18,826 nt of DNA from Desulfobacteraceae bacterium UBA2771 (GTDB lineage Bacteria > Desulfobacterota > Desulfobacteria > Desulfobacterales > Desulfosarcinaceae), in contig DEIP01000040.1 in NCBI GenBank assembly GCA_002352605.1, positions 1-18,826 on the forward strand. Reading direction: 5' to 3'. Positions 12,861 through 18,826 of this stretch are shown in pieces (the first letter of the stretch is position 1; each line of letters starts with the position of its first letter). The notes beneath the pieces are model-generated. The model saw only the letters and a list, made by a program, of their open reading frames with translations, did no database searches and had not been told where the DNA came from. Position numbers and translations under genes: made by a program.

Positions 12861-15500
12861 ATGAAAAATCAAAAAAATCGCCCCTTCTCTTCGATCGTGT
12901 CGAAGATGCGTCAGTGGATCAACCGCTTGCTAAAAAATTCACACGACCATTATTTCTGTTTTCTGCCATCCCCCACCGGAACCCTCAGCGCGCTTTTTTT
13001 CAACCGCCTGTTTTCGGGAATTTTCATGGGCGGAGAGCAGACGGACATCGTCAAAAACATTCCTGACGATGCGATTGTCATTTATACGACCAAATACAAA
13101 AGCCGTTTCGAATTTCTCTTTTCCCACACGCGGTTCCGAGAACTACGCCTGCCGGTGCCGAAGCTGGCTTTCGATTCCGACATTTATATCTGGCAGCCCC
13201 TGTCGCGTATATTTCGCATCTGTCTGGCCTACCTGGATGAACTGGTTCGACGGCGACGGATCCCGGACCCTTACCGCAACGATTACTACCAGCGCGAATT
13301 GCTCACATCGGGTTGTGCCATGCTCACCCTGGTTGAAAAAAAGGGGTTTTATCGCCGATTCGTGAAGGAGCGGACCGATCCGCTCGCCTGCCTGATCGAA
13401 ATGCAAAATAGGATCGACCGACCGATCTACCTGGTGCCCCAACTGATGTTTTTCGGGAAAAAACCGTTGCCGGCAGTACCCAATCTGGTGGACATGTTTT
13501 TCGGAACCGCCCAACACCCTGGAATCGTGAGAAAAACCGTCACCTTGACCCGATATCCAGGCAAAATTTTCGTTGAGCTTTCCCAACCAATGAACCTGCG
13601 ACAGTGGCTGAGCCGGTCGGTTCACTCGGAAAAGCCCTTGGAACATCAGGCCCTTCGATTGCGGCGCCAGCTCCTGCTTCAGCACAACCGCCACCGTCAG
13701 AGCATCACCGGGCCCGTCTTGAAATCAAGTGAAGAGCTGAAAGAGTCCATACTAACCAACGACCGCTTGCAGACCTTCATAAAAAAACATGCCCGATCAA
13801 GGCAGGAGCCCATCTACAAAATCAGAAAAAAAGCGGACGGATATCTGGATGAAATTGCCGCGCGCTATAGTCCGGCCATGGTCCGTATCATGTCATCGGT
13901 GGTGGGCTGGATCGTCAACTCCATGTTCGACGGCGCCGTCATCGACAAGGCCGGACTGGCCCGGGTCAAAGCGATGTCCATGAACGGACCGCTAATTCTG
14001 ATTCCCTGCCACAAGAGCCATATCGACTATCTGATCCTGTCCTACATCCTCCACAATAACAACATGCCCTGTCCCCATGTCGCCGCGGGGAAGAATCTCT
14101 CCTTCTGGCCACTGGGCCCCCTTTTCCGCGGTGCCGGCGCCTTTTTTCTGCGTCGGACCTTCAGGGGGGCGGTGCTCTATACCCGCGTTTTTTCCGCCTA
14201 CATCCACAAACTGTTGGAAGAGGGATTCAATATCGAGCTCTTCATCGAAGGGGGAAGGAGCCGCACCGGCAAACTGCTCATGCCAAAACTGGGGCTGATC
14301 TCGATCCTGTTGGATTGCTGTCGCAATGGCGCCTGTGAAAACATGGCATTCGTTCCCGTTTACATTGGCTATGACCGGATCGTCGAAGAGCAGGCCTATG
14401 TTCACGAAGTGGAAGGCGGCAAGAAAGAAGATGAGAACCTCAGCCAGATACTCCGTGCCCGGCGTTTTTTGAAAAAGCGCTACGGCAAAATCTATATCAA
14501 CTTCCACACCCCCATCACCATAAAGGATCTGTTGGCCGACAACTCCTTACCCCTGGACCGGTTGCCCCAAAAAGAGGTCAACGCCCTGTGCCGAAATATA
14601 GGCTGGCGTGTCATCAATGCCATCGACAAACAGACCGTCGTCACCCCTCACGGCCTGGTTTCCGCCGCCATCTTGAGTATCTCCAAACCCCGCTTCACCA
14701 AAGAAGAGCTGATGGAAACGGTCGGTACCTACCTGACATTCGCCACGGCCCAGAACGCCAAATTGGCAGACACCATTATTCTCAACCCGGACGGTGCCAT
14801 GGAATATGCCATCGACCGCTTTTTGTCGCGCAAATGGCTGGAAAAGACAAGCGGCGACAAGGACCTGTCGGAAGACCGGGCCGGCTTTACGGCCAACATT
14901 TCCAAACGCGCCTTGTTGGAATTTTACAAGAACAACTGTATCTCGTATTTCGTCCCGGCGGCCTTCACCGCCCTGGCCATCCTGAAAACGGATGCCTTTC
15001 AATTCAGTGCCGCCGAATTACACACCGAGTACCATTTCTTCCAGGATCTCTTTAAATATGAGTTTGCCTTCGATCTGGAGCGTCCACCGGTGCATTACGT
15101 GAGAAAAACTATCAAATCATTCATCGATGACGCTATACTCATGCCCCACCCGACCATCCCCGACAGTTACCAGATCACATCCTCGGGATACCGGAAATTG
15201 AAGCTGTTCGCCGCCTTTCTAAAGCCCTATTTCCAATCCTATAGGGTCGTGCTGCACTTTTTCAAGACCAACCGCAAGGAAAAACTGGACACCAAGGATA
15301 GGCTTAAGAAAATTCAGACCCTGGGTCATCAAATGCTAAAAAATAAAGAGATCGACCTTGTCGAATCCATATCCAAGGTCAACTATGCCAATGGCTTGAG
15401 TTATTTTTCCACCAACGGCATTAAAAATCATGAGAACGAGGCACGCATCGCCCATTTTGAAACGCTTATCCAAACCTACTTGAACCTGTTGGGCCCATGA
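12861..15500 (+). CDS. plsB: Glycerol-3-phosphate 1-O-acyltransferase (PlsB family)
   Basis: Transfers an acyl chain from acyl-ACP or acyl-CoA to position 1 of sn-glycerol-3-phosphate at the inner membrane, the first step of phospholipid synthesis. The 879 residues are somewhat longer than E. coli PlsB (about 807). The acyltransferase core has the catalytic HKSHID (384-389), PLFRGAGAFFLRRTF, the phosphate-binding FIEGGRSRTGK (461-471) and FVPVYIGYDRIVEE. This is the PlsB signature set and not the PlsC or PlsY one. The N-terminal 330 residues match PlsB only loosely. No transmembrane helix stands out, consistent with peripheral binding. There is no ribosome binding site before the ATG. The stop overlaps the next gene's start (ATGA), so the two are probably translationally coupled. 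Confidence 0.92.
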   Translation: MKNQKNRPFSSIVSKMRQWINRLLKNSHDHYFCFLPSPTGTLSALFFNRLFSGIFMGGEQTDIVKNIPDDAIVIYTTKYKSRFEFLFSHTRFRELRLPVPKLAFDSDIYIWQPLSRIFRICLAYLDELVRRRRIPDPYRNDYYQRELLTSGCAMLTLVEKKGFYRRFVKERTDPLACLIEMQNRIDRPIYLVPQLMFFGKKPLPAVPNLVDMFFGTAQHPGIVRKTVTLTRYPGKIFVELSQPMNLRQWLSRSVHSEKPLEHQALRLRRQLLLQHNRHRQSITGPVLKSSEELKESILTNDRLQTFIKKHARSRQEPIYKIRKKADGYLDEIAARYSPAMVRIMSSVVGWIVNSMFDGAVIDKAGLARVKAMSMNGPLILIPCHKSHIDYLILSYILHNNNMPCPHVAAGKNLSFWPLGPLFRGAGAFFLRRTFRGAVLYTRVFSAYIHKLLEEGFNIELFIEGGRSRTGKLLMPKLGLISILLDCCRNGACENMAFVPVYIGYDRIVEEQAYVHEVEGGKKEDENLSQILRARRFLKKRYGKIYINFHTPITIKDLLADNSLPLDRLPQKEVNALCRNIGWRVINAIDKQTVVTPHGLVSAAILSISKPRFTKEELMETVGTYLTFATAQNAKLADTIILNPDGAMEYAIDRFLSRKWLEKTSGDKDLSEDRAGFTANISKRALLEFYKNNCISYFVPAAFTALAILKTDAFQFSAAELHTEYHFFQDLFKYEFAFDLERPPVHYVRKTIKSFIDDAILMPHPTIPDSYQITSSGYRKLKLFAAFLKPYFQSYRVVLHFFKTNRKEKLDTKDRLKKIQTLGHQMLKNKEIDLVESISKVNYANGLSYFSTNGIKNHENEARIAHFETLIQTYLNLLGP

Positions 15501-17188
15501 AGGCACTGATCCTGGCCGCCGGATTCGGAACCCGGCTGGCCCCCCACACCCGAACCGTCCCCAAAGCCCTGTTCCCGGTTGCCGGCATCCCGGTGCTGGG
15601 ACGCATGATCACCAACCTGAAACGGGCCGGCTGCAGCGAGATTGCCGTAAATGCACACCATCTGGCCCATCGGATTCGGTCCTACCTGGCGGAAAACGAT
15701 TTTGGATTGCCCGTACACCTGAGCCACGAGCCTGAAATCCTGGGTACCGGCGGCGCCATCCGCCACTTGGCTGACTTTTTGGGTGACAATCCCTTCATGG
15801 TGGTCAACGCTGATATCGTCACCGACATCAATCTGGCGGGCATTTATCGCCGCCATCGGAAACACGGCGCACGGGTGACCCTGGTCATGCACGACCGTGC
15901 CCCCTTCAACCAGGTCTGGGTGGACAATCGAAATCAAATTGTGGGATTCAAACGATCTTGCAACCCTGCCGACCATGGTCGCCACCGGGAAATGGCCTTT
16001 ACCGGCATTCACGTCATTGACGCCGACATCATCCGGCGGATACCCGGTGACGGGTTCAGCGATATCATTTTCGTTTATCGGCAAATGCTCGACGAAGGCG
16101 TCCCTATTCATGCCCATGTGGTCACCGATCACTACTGGCAGGACGTGGGTAGCCCGGATCGCTACCGGGATGCCGTCGTGGATGCCGTGGCACCCGGGGT
16201 TTTTCAAACGGCCTTCCCCGAGGAACAGCCCGCTGCCGTGCAATGCCGCCGATTAAGCGGCGATGGTTCCGATCGCCATTGGTTCCGCCTGACCGCCGGC
16301 AGACATCGACTGGTTATGGCGGACCATGGCATCAACCCCGGATTGCCGGGCAGTGAGGTCAACGCATTTGTCAGGATCGGCACCCACCTCCACCGATGCG
16401 GCCTTCCCGTACCGCGGATCCACGCCCACGATGGTTTCAGCGGACTGGTTTTCCTTGAAGACCTCGGGGACCGCCATCTACAGCAGATGGTACGGCAAGC
16501 GCCGGGGAATAGCCATGTCGAAATGATTTACCGTAGGGTCATCGATACGCTGCTTGACCTGACGGAAAAGGCGGCCGACGGCTTTGACCCCGCCTGGACC
16601 TGCCAGACCCGGTCCTACGATGTTGAGCTGATACTGGACAAGGAGTGCCGCTATTTCGTGGACGCTTTTTTAAACAATTACCTGGAGATGGCCGTCCGCT
16701 ACGACAATCTGGCAGCGGAATTTGAACGCCTGGCCCGATGCACCATCGACAACGGCATCGACGGATTGATTCATCGGGATTTTCAATCCCGCAACATCAT
16801 GGTCCGGAATGACCGGCACTATCTCATCGACTTTCAGGGGACCCGATACGGACCGATCCAGTACGACCTGGCCTCCCTGCTGATCGATCCCTATGCGGGT
16901 TTGGATCAGGATCTTCAACAACGGCTATTGAATTATGCGGCGAAACAGTCAGCAAAACGGTTGGACGGTGATTATGATCAGTTCATCCGGGGCTATCGCT
17001 ACTGCACGATCACACGGAATCTTCAAATGCTGGGGGCTTTCGGGTTTTTGAGCCGCATCAAACAGAAAAAGGCCTTTGAACAATGGATTCCCGCCGCGGC
17101 CGCCATGTTGGCCGGTAACATCCATCGCGCCGACCGCCATGGGTTTCCCGAACTGACCACCATTGCCAAAGCGATCGCCATGGGATAA
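15497..17188 (+). CDS. MurU-like nucleotidyltransferase fused to AmgK-like sugar kinase
   Basis: A 563-residue two-enzyme fusion. Residues 1 to about 232 form a sugar-phosphate nucleotidyltransferase: LAAGFGTRLAP (6-16), PKAL (22-25), ETGG-like LGTGGAIRHL, VVNADIVTD and YWQDVGSPDRY. Residues about 248-555 form an aminoglycoside-phosphotransferase-fold kinase: GDGSDRHWFR (255-264), FLEDLGD, the catalytic loop HRDFQSRN (426-433, Asp428) and the metal-binding DFQ (445-447) in IDFQGTRYGPIQYDLASLL, a segment typical of AmgK. In the known pathway AmgK makes MurNAc-1-phosphate and MurU converts it to UDP-MurNAc, bypassing de novo synthesis. Other sugars are possible. Its start overlaps the plsB stop by four bases. 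The NamZ homologue upstream supports the MurNAc assignment. Confidence 0.85.
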   Translation: MKALILAAGFGTRLAPHTRTVPKALFPVAGIPVLGRMITNLKRAGCSEIAVNAHHLAHRIRSYLAENDFGLPVHLSHEPEILGTGGAIRHLADFLGDNPFMVVNADIVTDINLAGIYRRHRKHGARVTLVMHDRAPFNQVWVDNRNQIVGFKRSCNPADHGRHREMAFTGIHVIDADIIRRIPGDGFSDIIFVYRQMLDEGVPIHAHVVTDHYWQDVGSPDRYRDAVVDAVAPGVFQTAFPEEQPAAVQCRRLSGDGSDRHWFRLTAGRHRLVMADHGINPGLPGSEVNAFVRIGTHLHRCGLPVPRIHAHDGFSGLVFLEDLGDRHLQQMVRQAPGNSHVEMIYRRVIDTLLDLTEKAADGFDPAWTCQTRSYDVELILDKECRYFVDAFLNNYLEMAVRYDNLAAEFERLARCTIDNGIDGLIHRDFQSRNIMVRNDRHYLIDFQGTRYGPIQYDLASLLIDPYAGLDQDLQQRLLNYAAKQSAKRLDGDYDQFIRGYRYCTITRNLQMLGAFGFLSRIKQKKAFEQWIPAAAAMLAGNIHRADRHGFPELTTIAKAIAMG

Positions 17189-17203
17189 CCGGGGGGATGG
17201 CGC

Positions 17204-17232
17204 TTGGCTCGGCAATTAATGTTAGATATTAC
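17204..17232 (+). promoter_or_regulatory. Weak promoter-like element before dapB
   Basis: TTGGCT (17204-17209), a 17-base spacer and TATTAC (17227-17232) match consensus at four of six bases each, in the 62-base gap before dapB. The resulting leader would be only about 12 bases, barely covering the GGGGGA ribosome binding site. dapB may equally be read through from plsB and the fusion gene. Confidence 0.22.
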
Positions 17233-17250
17233 ATAGAATGGGGGATCTAT

Positions 17251-18078
17251 ATGGAAACGATAAGTTTAATGCTAAATGGGTTGCCGGGCAACGTCGCCTC
17301 GATTATCGCGGGCCATGCCTTGGGGGATGCCCGGATCACGCTTTTGCCCCACTCGCTCACCGGTCCGGAGATCGAAGCCGACCAATGCACCATTTCCGGC
17401 ACGTCCATCGAACTGATTAAACCGGCCGACCGGGAAAAGAAAATTGACAGCCTGGTCAAGATGCACGGAGAATTTATCAGCGTGGACTACACCCACCCGT
17501 CTGCCGTCAATGACAACGCCACATTTTACTGTGAACACGGCTTGCCCTTTGTCATGGGCACCACCGGCGGCGATCGGGAGAAGCTGACCCGGACAGTGGC
17601 CGATTCGACGATCTGCGCGGTGATCGCCCCCAACATGGCAAAGCAGATTGTCGGGTTTCAAGCCATGATGGAATACGCGGCCAGCACCTTTCCCGGCATT
17701 TTCAACGGCTATTCACTGACCGTCCGGGAAAGCCATCAGGCCGGCAAGGCGGATACCAGTGGCACGGCCAAGGCCATGGTCTCCTGTTTTAGGCGCATGG
17801 GCATCGATTTTTCAGCGAAAGCGATCGCCATGGAACGGGACCCGACGGTTCAACGCGAGGTATGGGGCATTCCCGAGGCCTACCTGTCCGGTCATGGATG
17901 GCATACCTATCGGTTGCGCTCGCCGGACAACACCGTAGCCTTTGAATTCCAGCACAACGTCAACGGCCGCGACGTTTATGCGGAGGGCACCATGGATGCG
18001 GTCTGTTATCTGGCCCGACGATATAAAGCGGGGGATAGCGGCCTGATCTTTTCCATGATCGATGTGCTCAAGAATTAA
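17251..18078 (+). CDS. dapB: 4-hydroxy-tetrahydrodipicolinate reductase, plant-like type
   Basis: Reduces 4-hydroxy-tetrahydrodipicolinate with NAD(P)H in the lysine/diaminopimelate pathway. The 275 residues show a nucleotide-binding NGLPGNVA (9-16), FVMGTTGGD (100-108), APNMAKQIVGFQAMMEYAA (126-144), and the active-site segment ESHQAGKADTSGTAKA (160-175) with His162, Lys166 and the substrate-binding SGT. The APxMxKQ and ESHQAxKxDxSGTAKA wording matches plant-type reductases better than E. coli DapB, which has an HH pair. The start at 17251 follows a GGGGGA six bases upstream. An in-frame ATG 18 codons earlier (17197) adds residues unrelated to the fold. It is co-directional with plsB and the fusion gene, 62 bases downstream, and supplies diaminopimelate for peptidoglycan. 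Confidence 0.92.
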   Translation: METISLMLNGLPGNVASIIAGHALGDARITLLPHSLTGPEIEADQCTISGTSIELIKPADREKKIDSLVKMHGEFISVDYTHPSAVNDNATFYCEHGLPFVMGTTGGDREKLTRTVADSTICAVIAPNMAKQIVGFQAMMEYAASTFPGIFNGYSLTVRESHQAGKADTSGTAKAMVSCFRRMGIDFSAKAIAMERDPTVQREVWGIPEAYLSGHGWHTYRLRSPDNTVAFEFQHNVNGRDVYAEGTMDAVCYLARRYKAGDSGLIFSMIDVLKN

Positions 18079-18265
18079 TATCCGCCACGGTCTGATCAAT
18101 TCCTCGAGAATCTTTTTTCGATAAATCAGGGGTTAAGTTAGCGGAAAAGTGGTCGATGATAAATTTGTACGCCCCAGCATCATATTGACCAACCCGGGCC
18201 GTATAGCGGAAAAATCGGGGAACGATGCCGACCGGATCGATCTCGCTGAACTGCCAATCAACCAT
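18068..18265 (-). CDS. Possible 65-residue protein in the dapB-cheX gap
   Basis: An open frame of 65 codons fills most of the 201-base spacer between dapB and cheX on the opposite strand, overlapping the end of dapB by 11 bases. The composition is protein-like (MVDWQFSEIDPVGIVPRF, then a YDAGAYKFIIDHF stretch) and I see no alternative gene here, but there is no ribosome binding site before its ATG and I recognise no family. It could be a small gene, the decayed start of a longer one, or a chance frame. A ten-base direct repeat TAGCGGAAAA (18139-18148, 18204-18213) lies inside it. Confidence 0.25.
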   Translation of the reverse strand: MVDWQFSEIDPVGIVPRFFRYTARVGQYDAGAYKFIIDHFSANLTPDLSKKDSRGIDQTVADINS

Positions 18266-18279
18266 TAATTGAGGGAAAA

Positions 18280-18738
18280 ATGGACGTCAAATACATCAAC
18301 CCATTTGTCGACGCGGTCAAAAACCTGTTCAACACCATGATCGAGGTACCCTTCAGGCTGGGCAAACCCAGCCTGAAGAAAAGCAACATCCCGACATATG
18401 AGATCAGCGGTATCATCGGCCTCTCCGGAAGCGTGACCGGTTGCGTGGTGATCAACCTGTCCAAGGAGATTGCCCTGCAACTGGTGTCTGCGCTCATCGG
18501 AGACGAGGTGACTGAGCTCGATGACGACTGCACCGACGCCATCGGTGAAATCGCAAACATGATCGCCGGCAACGCCAAGACCGAATTCCCCTGCGCGGGG
18601 ACCTCCATCAGCGTGCCCAGTGTGGTGGTCGGCAAGCACAAGGTTTCCTATCCGTCCGGCCTGCCCATCATCACCATTCCCTGCATTACCGACAAGGGCG
18701 AAATGATCATTGAAATGGCTTTAAAAGAGAGCATTTAA
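18280..18738 (+). CDS. CheX-like chemotaxis phosphatase
   Basis: A 152-residue single-domain protein of the CheX/CheC family. These phosphatases remove phosphate from CheY-type response regulators using a conserved Glu and Asn one helical turn apart. Here they are Glu90 and Asn93 in DAIGEIANMIAGNAKTEF. The flanking pattern fits CheX: an N-terminal FVDAVKNLFNTMI helix, IIGLSGSVTGCVVINLSKEIALQLVSALIG, and a C-terminal ITIPCITDKGEMIIEMAL. It has only one ExxN motif, as in CheX and unlike two-site CheC proteins. GAGGG lies four bases before the ATG. No che or flagellar genes are nearby, so the partner regulator is unknown. No hairpin terminator is visible in the 88 bases to the window end. Confidence 0.88.
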   Translation: MDVKYINPFVDAVKNLFNTMIEVPFRLGKPSLKKSNIPTYEISGIIGLSGSVTGCVVINLSKEIALQLVSALIGDEVTELDDDCTDAIGEIANMIAGNAKTEFPCAGTSISVPSVVVGKHKVSYPSGLPIITIPCITDKGEMIIEMALKESI

Positions 18739-18826
18739 CTATATTTCCTATACATTACCATTCTTTTCAATCTGAATATTTTCCGCATTTTTCATTCGGG
18801 GTACAATCTGGGCTACAAATAAATCG

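Noticed and set aside
15476..16243. Open frame of 255 codons on the minus strand opposite the MurU-like domain
   Set aside because: It mirrors a well-supported coding region. The long frame is a by-product of GC-rich codon use, and the translation is Gly/His/Asp-rich with no recognisable domain.
18139..18213. Ten-base direct repeat TAGCGGAAAA in the dapB-cheX gap
   Set aside because: Only two copies 65 bases apart with no further similarity around them; chance or paired binding site cannot be told apart, and it is not an array.

Overview
The window looks like chromosomal DNA of a Gram-negative anaerobe, most likely a Desulfobacterota sulfate reducer of the Desulfosarcina/Desulfobacteraceae kind. 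This is inferred from gene content: a four-subunit ferredoxin-dependent 2-oxoacid oxidoreductase, a hisC-cmk-rpsA-sppA block, a stand-alone CheX and a plant-type DapB. No sequence search was possible. There are no tRNAs, rRNAs, insertion sequences, CRISPR arrays or phage genes. Ribosome binding sites are mostly clear (GGAGG or AAGGAG), and coding density is high and bacterial.

Left part (1-2509): guaB (IMP dehydrogenase) on the minus strand and a YciO-type member of the YrdC/Sua5 family on the plus strand diverge from a 408-base control region. That region holds a good sigma70-type promoter and a leader hairpin for yciO, and a spaced direct repeat in front of guaB.

Middle part (2616-10798): one long minus-strand series. 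Read in the direction of transcription it runs: P-loop ATPase, ferredoxin-like delta subunit, alpha subunit (VorB type), TPP-binding beta subunit, gamma subunit, hisC, cmk, rpsA (six S1 domains), sppA. It joins 2-oxoacid oxidation to amino-acid, nucleotide and translation housekeeping. Structured intergenic spacers precede rpsA (two overlapping, mutually exclusive inverted repeats) and separate rpsA from sppA (a 13-bp perfect inverted repeat).

Right part (10985-18738): mainly plus strand. A DUF1343/NamZ-family protein (predicted exo-N-acetylmuramidase), a small minus-strand two-helix membrane protein with its own terminator, then plsB (glycerol-3-phosphate acyltransferase) overlapping by 4 bases a fusion of a MurU-like nucleotidyltransferase and an AmgK-like sugar kinase, then plant-type dapB and a CheX-like phosphatase. 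The NamZ homologue and the kinase/uridylyltransferase fusion suggest a peptidoglycan-sugar salvage route: free MurNAc to MurNAc-1-phosphate to UDP-MurNAc. It sits beside the first step of phospholipid synthesis and a step of diaminopimelate synthesis, so this part has an envelope-building theme.

The most interesting items are the NamZ / PlsB / MurU-AmgK neighbourhood, including a Glu-to-Gln change at a NamZ motif, and the MinD/CobQ-like ATPase leading the 2-oxoacid oxidoreductase cluster. Most of the rest is recognisable housekeeping.
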